The position numbers were made by a program, and so were the translations under genes. This document shows, one piece after another, positions 25,448-34,055 of a DNA stretch of 64,000 nucleotides (its first letter is position 1; each line of letters starts with the position of its first letter). This stretch comes from UBA10646 sp003456175 (GTDB lineage Bacteria > Bacteroidota > Bacteroidia > Chitinophagales > Chitinophagaceae), in NCBI GenBank assembly GCA_031976225.1, contig DALYLQ010000001.1, positions 62,001 to 126,000 on the forward strand, written 5' to 3'. The notes beneath the pieces were generated by a model. That model did not search any database, had not been told where the DNA came from, and saw only the letters and a list, made by a program, of their open reading frames with translations.

Positions 25448-26599
25448 ATGCAAACGATAAAATACATATTTGTTGCTGCAACATTAGCTACTGCGGTAGC
25501 TTGTACAGTTACTCCCGAACAAAAGCTTGCAAAGAAAAAAGAAGAACTCACAAAGTTAAAAGATGATCGAGCGAAGCTCAATGTAGAAATTGAAAAGCTC
25601 GAGAAAGAAATTGTAAAACTTGATCCAACACAAAAGGTAGAAAAGCCCAAATTGGTATCTATTGCAACCGTTGCTACACAGCCTTTCTCACATTACATTG
25701 ATTTACAAGGGCAGATTGTAGCCGAAGATATATCTTATGTAGCACCACGAAATGGGCAAGGTGGTTACGTGAAAGCCATTTATGTGAAGCGCGGACAAGC
25801 AATTAAAAAAGGCCAGTTGGTTTTAAAGTTAGATGACGCGATTTATCAAAAACAAATAGCCCAAATTCAAACACAATTGAATCTTGCTAAAGATGTACTT
25901 CGTAGAAGAGAAAATCTTTGGAAAGATAATATTGGTACCGAGTTTGATTTAGTACAAGCCCGTAATAATGTAGAAGCTGTTGAGCGGCAGATGGAGTTGG
26001 CAAAAGAACAGCTTTCGTTCACTAACGTATATGCAGATATGGATGGTGTAGTAGAAGAAATTACCATAAAAGTAGGCGAATTATTTAGCGGTACTCCATT
26101 AGCTGGTTATGTGAAATTAGTGAACAGCAGTAATCTTAAAGTGAAAGTGAATGTGCCTCAGAACTACTTAGAACGTGTGAAAGAAGGGATGAACATTACT
26201 GTAAATGTTCCAGATGCTGGCAAAACTATAGCTGCTAAAATTACGCTGAAAGGCCAGTTAATTGATGTTCCAAGCCAGAGCTTTTATATTGAAGCAACTA
26301 TTCCTGCCAATAGTGGTATTAAAGCCAATCAGTTCGCCAGCGTACAAATTTTAGATTACAGTGTAGCCAATGCCATTGTTGTGCCTGTTAATATTGTACA
26401 AAACGATGAGAAAGGAAAATTTGTAATGGTTGTTGCACAAGATGGTAAAGCACAAAGAGCTAAAAAGCGTGTTGTAACTACAGGTGAATTGTATGGTAAC
26501 AACTTAGAAATTAAAGCTGGCTTAAATTCAGGCGATATCATTATAACAGAAGGATATCAATCGGTGTACGAAGGGCAGGCTATCACCACAAAGCAGTAG
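25448..26599 (+). CDS. RND efflux periplasmic adaptor subunit (membrane fusion protein)
   Basis: A 383-residue probable lipoprotein (lipobox ending TAVAC, Cys at residue 19). A short coiled coil rich in Lys/Glu at about 23-58 precedes the biotinyl-lipoyl-like half-motif GQGGYVKAIYVKRGQAIKKGQ. A helical hairpin, a second half-motif (NVYADMDGVVEEITIKVGE) and beta-barrel and membrane-proximal domains follow. It links the RND pump to the TolC-like duct. The extra N-terminal coiled coil is a mild departure from AcrA. Confidence 0.92.
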   Translation: MQTIKYIFVAATLATAVACTVTPEQKLAKKKEELTKLKDDRAKLNVEIEKLEKEIVKLDPTQKVEKPKLVSIATVATQPFSHYIDLQGQIVAEDISYVAPRNGQGGYVKAIYVKRGQAIKKGQLVLKLDDAIYQKQIAQIQTQLNLAKDVLRRRENLWKDNIGTEFDLVQARNNVEAVERQMELAKEQLSFTNVYADMDGVVEEITIKVGELFSGTPLAGYVKLVNSSNLKVKVNVPQNYLERVKEGMNITVNVPDAGKTIAAKITLKGQLIDVPSQSFYIEATIPANSGIKANQFASVQILDYSVANAIVVPVNIVQNDEKGKFVMVVAQDGKAQRAKKRVVTTGELYGNNLEIKAGLNSGDIIITEGYQSVYEGQAITTKQ

Positions 26600-26671
26600 T
26601 ATTATGCTGTTACTTGAAGTATAGTTTTTCATTTGCCTGTAAAGGCGTAGTACACTCCTAAACCAAAAAGT

Positions 26672-29600
26672 ATGCAATTATCTTCATTTAACTTCAAGCA
26701 GTTCAAACCTACTACTTGGAGTATTAAGAATAGAACATCTATTTATCTGCTCATGCTTATGGTCAGTTTAGCTGGTATTTTCCAGTTTATTACACTACCA
26801 AAAGAGCAGTTCCCTGATATTGTAATTCCAACAGTATTTGTACAAACAATCTACGTTGGTAACTCGCCCAAGGATATTGAAAACCTCGTAACACAACCTA
26901 TTGAAAAACAAATTAAAGGTATTACGGGTGTTAAGGTGAAAAAAGTAACAAGTACATCTCAACAAGATTTTAGTGCCATTATTGTTGAGTTTGATACCGA
27001 TGTTAAAACAGACCTCGCGGTACAGAAGGTAAAAGATGCAGTAGATAAAGCCAAACAAGATTTGCCTACCGATCTTACACAAGAGCCTGTTGTTCAAGAG
27101 GTGAGCTTTAGCGAGCAGCCTATTATGTACGTGAACGTAAGCGGCGATTACGATCTCATGCGTTTAAAAAAATATGCCGATGATTTGAAAGATAAATTAG
27201 AAGAATTGCCACAAATTAATCGTATTGATTTAGTTGGTGCTCCTGAACGAGAATTTCAAATCAATGTAGATAATTACCGCATGCAGAGTGCTGGCGTTAC
27301 ATTCGACGATATTGAGGGTGCAATTAAACGCGAAAATCTTGATATCAGCGGTGGACTGCTCGATGTAGGTAATATGAAGCGTAACTTACAGTTAAAAGGT
27401 CAACTTAAAACAGCGTACGATATTGAGAAAATTATTCTCAAGAATATTTCTGGTGCACCTGTGTACTTAAAAGATATTGCTTCTATTAAAGATACCATTA
27501 AAGAAAAAGAAAGTTATGCCCGCCTTGATGGTAAAAAAGTAATTACCCTAAATATTATTAAGCGTAGTGGCGAAAATTTAATTGAAACTAGCGACGATGT
27601 TAAGCGTGTAACAGAAGAACTAAAAGAAACCATCTTCCCCAAAGATTTGAATGTTGTAATCACAGGCGATCAAAGCAAGCTTACAAGAGTATCGTTCAAC
27701 GATTTGGTGAACAGTATCGTTATTGGGTTCGTATTAGTACTAGTGATATTAATGTTCTTCATGGGCGTAACCAATGCGTTCTTTGTGGCCTTGAGTGTGC
27801 CGCTTAGTATGTTCGTGGCATTTGTTTTTCTGCCTGCCGCCGATTTAATTGTTGGTACGCATGTAACGCTCAACTTCATTGTACTATTCGCCTTACTGTT
27901 TGGTCTAGGTATTATTGTAGACGATGCCATTGTGGTGATTGAAAATACACACAGAATTTTTGTAGAGGGCAAGGGAAAAGTATCTTCTGAACGAAGTGCC
28001 ATTGAAGCTGCCGGCGAAGTATTTGTGCCTGTATTAGCAGGTACATTAACCACTTTAGCTCCTTTTTTCCCGTTGTTATTTTGGCCGGGTATTATTGGTA
28101 AGTTCATGATTTACTTACCAACCATGCTCATCTTTACCCTAGCAGCATCATTAATTGTGGCTTTTATCATGAACCCAGTATTCGCTGTAGATTTCATGAA
28201 TCATAGTGATGATGAAGAGATAAAACAAAAAGCGAAGTTGTTTAAAAAGCCTGGTTTTTGGGCGGCCATCATCCTTGGTGTATTACTCGATGTATGGGGC
28301 AGCACTTTAGGTCATCCTGAAGGCGATATGGCTTTCTTCTGGGGTAACTTGTTATTGTTCTTAACGTTCTTGGTAGTACTCAATCGTTACTTCTTACAGC
28401 ATATAATTTTATCGTTCCAGAACAAGGTATTGCCTTGGATTATGAACCACTACGAAAGCTTATTACGTTGGGCTTTGGTAGGCTGGCGCCCAGTAGGCTT
28501 GTTGCTTGGTACTATTGGTTTGCTCATCTTCAGTTTTGTATTTTTTGGAGCTATGAATGTGCCGGTGGTATTTTTCCCGAAAGGCGATCCGAACCAAATT
28601 TATGTATACCTAAAGCTACCAGTTGGTACCAACGTAGCTTATACCGATAGTGTAACAAGCCAGTTAGAAACAAAAGTGTACAAGGTGTTAGGGATGGAAA
28701 ATGGCAAGAAAAACCCAGTAGTAGAAAGCGTTATTACAAACGTTGCTGTGGGTGCCAGCGACCCAGCAAGTGGCGATAGAAGTACACGTAGCGAACTAGG
28801 CCGTATTCAAGTGTCGTTTGTAGAGTTTGAACAACGCCATGGGGTAAGTACAGCACCTTATTTAGATGAAATTCGTAAGGTGGTGAAAGGCATTCCAGGT
28901 GCAGAAATCAGTGTCGATCAAGAACAGGGTGGTCCTCCAACCGATCCACCGGTGAACATTGAAGTAGCCAGCGAAGATTTTGATAATATGATCAAAACAG
29001 CTGTGAGCCTTAAAAACTACCTCGATAGTATTCAAGTGCCAGGCGTAGAAGAATTGAAAATGGATGTTGATTTGAGCAATCCAGAAATTACCCTTACGGT
29101 AGATAGGCAACGTGCCTTACAAGAAGGCGTAAGCACAGCTCAAATTGGCTTAGCCATACGTACCGCTTTGTTCGGTAGAGAACTTAGTAAAATTAAAGAT
29201 GGCGAAGATGAATACAAAATTCAACTACGCAACAATCAGTTGCAACGCCATAGTTTGAGCGATTTACTAAACATGCGTATCACCTTCAGAGATTTCACTA
29301 CCGGGCAGGTTAAAAACATACCTATCAGCACCGTTGTAAAGGCCGATTTAACCAGCACGCTAGGTAGCGTAAAACGCAAAAATCAGAAGCGACAAATTAG
29401 CATTCGTAGTAATGTGCTTACAGGCTTCACACCAACTGCAGTGAACCAAGTGTTAGAAGATCATATTGCTGGTTTCCAAGGCAAGCTCGATGGTGTAACC
29501 ATTCGCCAAACAGGTGAAGGTGAGCAACAAGCCGAAACAGGCGCTTTCTTATCAAAAGCATTAGTAATTGCATTGTTACTCATTCTCTTCATTTTAGTAT

Positions 29601-30274
29601 TACAGTTCAATAGCATCAGCAAATCGGTAATTATCTTAACCGAAATAATCTTCTCTGTTATTGGTGTATTACTAGGTTTTGCCATCACTGGTATGGAAGT
29701 GAGTGTGGTAATGACGGGTGTAGGTGTACTAGGCTTAGCAGGTATTGTAATCAAAAACGGTATCCTTGTAATTGAGTTTACCGAAGAGCTACGTAGCCGT
29801 GGCATGAAAACAAGAGAAGCCACCATCCTTGCGGGAAAAGCACGTATCATCCCCGTACTACTTACAGCAGTTGCCGTGGTGCTTGGCTTAATACCGTTGG
29901 CTGTTGGTTTCAACATCAACTTCATCACCATGTTCTCAGAACTTGATCCGAAAATTTTCTTCGGTGGCGACAATGCGGTGTTCTGGAAACCACTCAGCTG
30001 GACCATCATCTTCGGTGTACTGTTTGCCTTCTTTATGACGTTGGTAATTGTACCAAGTATGTACATCATTGCCGAGCGCCTACGCCGCCCAATGCGTAGA
30101 ATGTTCGGTGGTAAGTGGATCAGTTTCTTAGGCATACCACCACTTACAATCTTATTCATTGTATTAGTAATTATTGTAATGATAAAACATCTGATGGTAG
30201 TAGCACGCCGCCGCCGCAAGTTAGCAGCAAGCCGTGCCACAGCGAACGAATCGTTTATTGGCAGTTGGTTCTAA
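26672..30274 (+). CDS. RND efflux transporter permease (AcrB/MexB-like), 1200 aa
   Basis: The proton-driven pump subunit. Family features: an N-terminal segment followed by the porter domain with PDIVIPTVFVQTIYVGNSP, a TM4 region with FGLGIIVDDAIVVIEN (the pair of proton-relay Asp residues) and the second-half repeat with LAGIVIKNGILVIEFTEELR. At 1200 residues it is about 150 longer than AcrB. The excess lies partly in the loop after TM6, about residues 510-590, with additional hydrophobic stretches (GFWAAIILGVLLDVWG, AFFWGNLLLFLTFLVVLN), and partly in an extra membrane helix at the C-terminus. The substrate class is not predictable. Confidence 0.93.
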   Translation: MQLSSFNFKQFKPTTWSIKNRTSIYLLMLMVSLAGIFQFITLPKEQFPDIVIPTVFVQTIYVGNSPKDIENLVTQPIEKQIKGITGVKVKKVTSTSQQDFSAIIVEFDTDVKTDLAVQKVKDAVDKAKQDLPTDLTQEPVVQEVSFSEQPIMYVNVSGDYDLMRLKKYADDLKDKLEELPQINRIDLVGAPEREFQINVDNYRMQSAGVTFDDIEGAIKRENLDISGGLLDVGNMKRNLQLKGQLKTAYDIEKIILKNISGAPVYLKDIASIKDTIKEKESYARLDGKKVITLNIIKRSGENLIETSDDVKRVTEELKETIFPKDLNVVITGDQSKLTRVSFNDLVNSIVIGFVLVLVILMFFMGVTNAFFVALSVPLSMFVAFVFLPAADLIVGTHVTLNFIVLFALLFGLGIIVDDAIVVIENTHRIFVEGKGKVSSERSAIEAAGEVFVPVLAGTLTTLAPFFPLLFWPGIIGKFMIYLPTMLIFTLAASLIVAFIMNPVFAVDFMNHSDDEEIKQKAKLFKKPGFWAAIILGVLLDVWGSTLGHPEGDMAFFWGNLLLFLTFLVVLNRYFLQHIILSFQNKVLPWIMNHYESLLRWALVGWRPVGLLLGTIGLLIFSFVFFGAMNVPVVFFPKGDPNQIYVYLKLPVGTNVAYTDSVTSQLETKVYKVLGMENGKKNPVVESVITNVAVGASDPASGDRSTRSELGRIQVSFVEFEQRHGVSTAPYLDEIRKVVKGIPGAEISVDQEQGGPPTDPPVNIEVASEDFDNMIKTAVSLKNYLDSIQVPGVEELKMDVDLSNPEITLTVDRQRALQEGVSTAQIGLAIRTALFGRELSKIKDGEDEYKIQLRNNQLQRHSLSDLLNMRITFRDFTTGQVKNIPISTVVKADLTSTLGSVKRKNQKRQISIRSNVLTGFTPTAVNQVLEDHIAGFQGKLDGVTIRQTGEGEQQAETGAFLSKALVIALLLILFILVLQFNSISKSVIILTEIIFSVIGVLLGFAITGMEVSVVMTGVGVLGLAGIVIKNGILVIEFTEELRSRGMKTREATILAGKARIIPVLLTAVAVVLGLIPLAVGFNINFITMFSELDPKIFFGGDNAVFWKPLSWTIIFGVLFAFFMTLVIVPSMYIIAERLRRPMRRMFGGKWISFLGIPPLTILFIVLVIIVMIKHLMVVARRRRKLAASRATANESFIGSWF

Positions 30275-30320
30275 ACATTACACCATAAATATTTACAGTT
30301 GGTTTTGGTAATACAAACAC

Positions 30321-30342
30321 GCCCCGCCTTTCTAGGTGGGGC
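30321..30342 (+). terminator. Terminator of the efflux operon
   Basis: GCCCCGCCT pairs with AGGTGGGGC (one G-T pair) around a short loop and is followed by TCTTTGTT, a modest T-rich tail. Confidence 0.65.
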
Positions 30343-30361
30343 TCTTTGTTAGTAGCAATAG

Positions 30362-30399
30362 CATTTACGTAAGTACATAAGTATACCTTACGGTAAATG
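30362..30399 (+). repeat. Pair of dispersed words of the two types
   Basis: CATTTACGTAAGT at 30362-30374 (the related word) is followed by CCTTACGGTAAATG at 30386-30399. Confidence 0.85.
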
Positions 30400-30401
30400 A
30401 G

Positions 30402-30458
30402 GGATGCTACAAGTCATACAGGGCGGCCTTTGGCCGCCCTGTATGACTTGTAGCATCC
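30402..30458 (+). terminator. 27-bp perfect hairpin between convergent genes
   Basis: Bases 30402-30428 pair perfectly with 30432-30458 around a TTT loop. The core is GGGCGGCC/GGCCGCCC. It has no T-run but sits between the convergent efflux operon and the thioredoxin-like gene. This is the longest stem in the window. Confidence 0.75.
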
Positions 30459-30478
30459 GCGTTACAGTTGCATCTATA

Positions 30479-30940
30479 TCAACGGCCATTCAATATACGT
30501 TCCTTGGTTTTTGAAAGCATACCTTCTTTAATACCAATGTAATGGTCTATCAGTACACGGTTTTTAAATACCAATAACTGTGGGAAAATATCGCGTTTCT
30601 TACGTAGTTGATATTGCAGTAAGGTATTGGTATAAGTAGGGTACAATGCCGCTGTTGTAGCCATGTGCTTTAACACACTATCCTTCGGCTGATCCATTAT
30701 TAAAACAATGTCACACAATGCAGCACAGTCGTTCAATACATCTAACTTTTGTATTAAAAACTGCGAATACCCACAGCCTACACCGCCGTATACAATTACG
30801 GTGTAAGGTTTGCTTCCAATGGTTTGCGTAGCTGTTGGCAACACCAAAGCACTACTGTCAAAATTAGGATAACTTGTTTGGGCTTGTACGTGTAAGCCAA
30901 GCAGTAGCAATGCTATTGCAGTTGTAATACGATGTATCAT
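30479..30940 (-). CDS. Exported thioredoxin-like protein with a CxxS site
   Basis: About 153 residues from ATG 30940: a signal peptide (MIHRITTAIALLLLGLHVQAQ), then a domain with the strand YTVIVYGGVGCGYSQFLIQKL. The motif CGYS occupies the place of the usual CxxC, leaving one active-site Cys. A later strand, FPQLLVFKNRVLIDHYIG, has the cis-Pro expected of the thioredoxin fold. Such CxxS proteins usually act as monothiol reductases or isomerases. The frame extends upstream to an ATG at 30958 that is the last codon of a dispersed word; I prefer the start that yields the signal peptide directly. Confidence 0.65.
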   Translation of the reverse strand: MIHRITTAIALLLLGLHVQAQTSYPNFDSSALVLPTATQTIGSKPYTVIVYGGVGCGYSQFLIQKLDVLNDCAALCDIVLIMDQPKDSVLKHMATTAALYPTYTNTLLQYQLRKKRDIFPQLLVFKNRVLIDHYIGIKEGMLSKTKERILNGR

Positions 30941-30955
30941 AGTTGCTATCTCATT

Positions 30956-30984
30956 CATTTACCGTAAGGTGTACTTACGTAAAT
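30956..30984 (-). repeat. Inverted pair of dispersed words upstream of the thioredoxin-like gene
   Basis: CATTTACCGTAAGG at 30956-30969 is followed by ACTTACGTAAAT at 30973-30984, so the two related words face each other. The first overlaps the upstream ATG (30956-30958) of the thioredoxin-like gene. Confidence 0.85.
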
Positions 30985-31000
30985 ATAAGATTGCCACACA

Positions 31001-31642
31001 TTACGGCGATAAACGTTCACGTAACCAATCGGTTTGGTTGGTAAGGGTGTAGCGGAGGCGGTCGTGTAGGCGGCTGCTGCGGCCTTGCCAAAATTCAATT
31101 ACTTGCGGCTGTATTATGTAACCACCCCAATGTTCGGGGCGTGGTGGATGGTCGCCAAATTGCTGCATTAGTTCGTTCACACGATGCTCTAAAATGGTGC
31201 GGTCGTTAATAATGGCACTCTGGTTGCTAGCCCATGCACCAATGCGGCTACCTAGCGGGCGACTATGGTAATACGCATCGCTAGCAGCAGCATCAATTTT
31301 TTGAACCGCACCTTGTATGCGTACTTGGCGTTCTAACTCTTTCCAGAAAAAAACCATACAAGCCTTTGGGTTGGCGGCTAATTGGGCACCTTTTTGGCTG
31401 TTATAGTTGGTGAAAAATACAAAGCCATCTTCATCGTAACTTTTCAATAACACAATACGAGCATCGGGCATGCCTTGCGTATCTATGGTGGCAAGGGTAA
31501 AGGCGTTCACCTCATCAATATCGCTAGTTACAGCCTCGTTCCACCAAATCGTGAATTGATCGATAGGATGGAGCAATGCATCGGCTTCGTCAAGACTTTT
31601 CAGCATGTAATCGCGGCGTATATCGGCTATTTCTCTTTTCAT
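31001..31642 (-). CDS. pdxH: Pyridoxamine 5'-phosphate oxidase
   Basis: A 213-residue FMN enzyme of vitamin B6 synthesis that converts pyridoxine or pyridoxamine 5'-phosphate to PLP. Family motifs: ARIVLLKSYDEDGFVFFTNYNSQKGAQL (FMN binding), HSRPLGSRIGAWASNQSA, PPRPEHWGGY and the C-terminal WQGRSSRLHDRLRYT...WLRERLSP, which is nearly the signature of the family. The frame opens at 31696, but the standard start and length (about 213) match ATG 31642. Only PLP-using metabolism is implied. A related word (CATTTACGTAAGTG) lies at 31657-31670, just upstream. Confidence 0.95.
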   Translation of the reverse strand: MKREIADIRRDYMLKSLDEADALLHPIDQFTIWWNEAVTSDIDEVNAFTLATIDTQGMPDARIVLLKSYDEDGFVFFTNYNSQKGAQLAANPKACMVFFWKELERQVRIQGAVQKIDAAASDAYYHSRPLGSRIGAWASNQSAIINDRTILEHRVNELMQQFGDHPPRPEHWGGYIIQPQVIEFWQGRSSRLHDRLRYTLTNQTDWLRERLSP

Positions 31643-31734
31643 ACAAAGTAGTTGTTCATTTACGTAAGTGTTCAAAATAACTTGCTCTATTAACAACGTA
31701 GGCTGCTATCGGTTGTAAGTATTGCTGATGTTTG

Positions 31735-33831
31735 TCAGTTATTCGTTGTGCTCTGTACCATGTGCAAAAATTCGGCTTCTGTGAGTATGCTGATGGTATT
31801 GATTTTTTTCGCTTTTTCGAGCTTGCTGCCCGCATCGTCGCCTACAATCAAATAATTCAACTTACTACTAACGCCGCTCAACAGCTTGCCGCCGTTGGCT
31901 TCTACCAAAGCTTCGGCTTCGCTGCGTTTCATTTGCGTAAGCGTACCGGTAAATAAAAATGTTTTGCCTTGTAACTGCCCATCGCCTTGCGCTGCAGGTT
32001 TTTTGGTATTGGTAAGTTGTAAGCCTAATGTTTCTAGTTGTTCTAGTAGCGTAATACTTTCAGGCGCTTGAAAAAACTCATAGATGCTGGTAGCTACCTT
32101 GGGGCCAATATCTTCAAGTTGCATCAACTGCTCGATGGAGTACTGTTTTAGTTCGAGCAAGTGGGTTACATGGTTGGCAATGGTTTTGGCGGTGGTTTCG
32201 CCTACAAAACGTATGCCTAAGCCATACAATAAGCGGTATAAAGGTTGTTGCTTGCTGGCTTCGATGGCCGCTTTGAGGTTGTCGATAGATTTTTTGCCAA
32301 AGCCTTCGAGGGTGCTAATAGCATCGAAGTTTAAGGTGTATATGCCAGGTATTTGCGTAAGCAGTGCTAGTTCAAAAAACTTGCGGACGTTGGCTTCGCC
32401 AAGGCTGCGAATATCCATGGCATCTTTACTTACAAAGTGTATGATGCGTTCTACCACTTGTGCCTTACAATCGGGGTTAATACAGCGCCACACTGCCTCG
32501 CCTTCGGGTTTGTGTAAGATGCTATTACACACAGGGCAGTGCGTAGGAAACACAATGGGCTGTTCGCTACCATTGCGAGCATCGGGCAGGCTTTGTACAA
32601 TTTGTGGTATTACATCGCCAGCACGTTCAATGAGTACACGGTCGCCTATGCGGAGGTCTTTTTCTTTAATATATTCTTCATTGTGTATGCTAATGCTGCT
32701 TACGGTTACACCGCCAATAGCAACCGGTGCTAGTTTGGCCACAGGCGTAACGGCACCGGTACGCCCTACTTGAAACTCAACACCAAGTAAAGTGGTAGTA
32801 GCTTGCCTTGCTTTGAATTTAAAGGCAATTGCCCAACGTGGGTGATGGGAGGTCATGCCTAATTGCTCTTGTAGGTGGTGGCTATTCACCTTTATTACCA
32901 TGCCATCAATTTCGTAAGGTAGGGTGTCGCGTTGTGCTTCAAAGGCAAGCACATGAGCAATCACTGCATCAATACCTGTAACCACTTGCTTTTCTTGTTG
33001 CGGACTGCGGAAGCCACAATCCCACAGCATTTGTAAGCTTTCGGCATGCGATTGCGGCGTGCGATTAGGCTGCTTGGCATTGATGTAGCTTACATTGTAC
33101 AAAAACGCTTCGAGATTGCGTTTCGCTACTTCGGCAGGGTTTTTCATCCGAAGGCTGCCACTCGCTGCATTACGCGGATTAGCAAGTAACGGTAAGCCAA
33201 GTTCGGCTTGTTTTTGGTTAAAGGTTTCAAAGGCATCTTTTCGCATAATTACTTCGCCTCTAATCTCAATTTGCTCAATACCGTAGTTGCTGAAAGGTGC
33301 GGTAAGTGGTATGCTCTTAATGCGTTTGGCGTTATTGGTAATATCGTCGCCTTGAACGCCATCGCCGCGTGTAGCTGCTCTAACGAGGCGGTCACTTTCG
33401 TAAATGAGACTAATACTAGCACCATCGAACTTGGGTTCAATGCAGTATGTAATGGCATCTGTGCCTGCCGCTTCGCGGTTTTTACGATCCCAATCGCGAA
33501 GGTCTTCGGCATTGTAGCTATTCTCAAGGCTTAGCATTGGCACCAAATGTTGCACCGTAGTGAAGCCTTCATTCAAATCGCTGCCAACCCGTTGGGTAGG
33601 GCTGTCGGGTGTAACGGCAGCAGGGTATTGTTGTTCTAAGCGTACCAGTTGTTGATACAAATGGTCGTACTCGGTATCGCTAATTAGCGGTTGGTGTAAT
33701 ACATAATATCGGTGTTCGTGAAAACGCAATACCTGTTGAAGCGATGCTATATCGGCGATGTCAATGATTAAACGTTGTAGAAATTCTTGTGTTTTTTGCA
33801 GCACATCAGCGTTATTGGGTGTCGTATTCAT
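31735..33831 (-). CDS. ligA: NAD-dependent DNA ligase LigA
   Basis: A 698-residue replicative ligase that seals nicks using NAD. The adenylation lysine is Lys134 in EPKFDGASI. The NAD-binding Ia domain, the OB-fold (VGRTGAVTPVAKLAPV), the four-Cys zinc finger (CPVCNSIL...CINPDC), the helix-hairpin-helix repeats (EGFGKKSIDNLKAAIE, LEDIGPKVATSI) and the C-terminal BRCT domain (GKTFLFTGTLTQMKRSEAEALVEANGGK) are all present. It is complete, with the usual length. Confidence 0.97.
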   Translation of the reverse strand: MNTTPNNADVLQKTQEFLQRLIIDIADIASLQQVLRFHEHRYYVLHQPLISDTEYDHLYQQLVRLEQQYPAAVTPDSPTQRVGSDLNEGFTTVQHLVPMLSLENSYNAEDLRDWDRKNREAAGTDAITYCIEPKFDGASISLIYESDRLVRAATRGDGVQGDDITNNAKRIKSIPLTAPFSNYGIEQIEIRGEVIMRKDAFETFNQKQAELGLPLLANPRNAASGSLRMKNPAEVAKRNLEAFLYNVSYINAKQPNRTPQSHAESLQMLWDCGFRSPQQEKQVVTGIDAVIAHVLAFEAQRDTLPYEIDGMVIKVNSHHLQEQLGMTSHHPRWAIAFKFKARQATTTLLGVEFQVGRTGAVTPVAKLAPVAIGGVTVSSISIHNEEYIKEKDLRIGDRVLIERAGDVIPQIVQSLPDARNGSEQPIVFPTHCPVCNSILHKPEGEAVWRCINPDCKAQVVERIIHFVSKDAMDIRSLGEANVRKFFELALLTQIPGIYTLNFDAISTLEGFGKKSIDNLKAAIEASKQQPLYRLLYGLGIRFVGETTAKTIANHVTHLLELKQYSIEQLMQLEDIGPKVATSIYEFFQAPESITLLEQLETLGLQLTNTKKPAAQGDGQLQGKTFLFTGTLTQMKRSEAEALVEANGGKLLSGVSSKLNYLIVGDDAGSKLEKAKKINTISILTEAEFLHMVQSTTNN

Positions 33832-33976
33832 AGTTCAAAGTTGCGGCTTCAAAGAATTATGCCCTACACGCGTGGAATATTTTAGTTTAGAAATTAACCT
33901 AAGTATTAAAAAAAGATTAAAGACTTTCTATATGGCCTTTCATTTGAGAAAAATGTAAAGGTTTTTTTAAATTTTT

Positions 33977-34016
33977 TTTGGGATTGCGTAATTTTTACAC
34001 ACATTTGTATGTGTAA
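33977..34016 (+). promoter_or_regulatory. Probable promoter and inverted repeat of the alpha-glucan locus
   Basis: TTTG at 33977-33980 lies 19 bases before CACATTTG at 34000-34007, one base from TAnnTTTG. An inverted repeat, TTACACA (33995-34001) with TGTGTAA (34010-34016), straddles the -7 element and could be an operator. The rest of the 224-base stretch (33832-34055) is AT-rich without a recognised gene. Confidence 0.5.
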
Positions 34017-34055
34017 TTAATACACATCTTCGAGAAAACAAACGATTGCCAACAA

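Noticed and set aside
29461..30240. A 259-codon open frame on the minus strand inside the RND pump gene
   Set aside because: It lies wholly opposite a conserved gene, has a skewed composition (many Ile, Thr, Pro) and no recognisable motif. It is a shadow of the codon use of the pump.
32084..32773. A 229-codon plus-strand frame opposite ligA
   Set aside because: Complementary to a fully conserved LigA sequence, rich in Ser and Met runs, with no domain.
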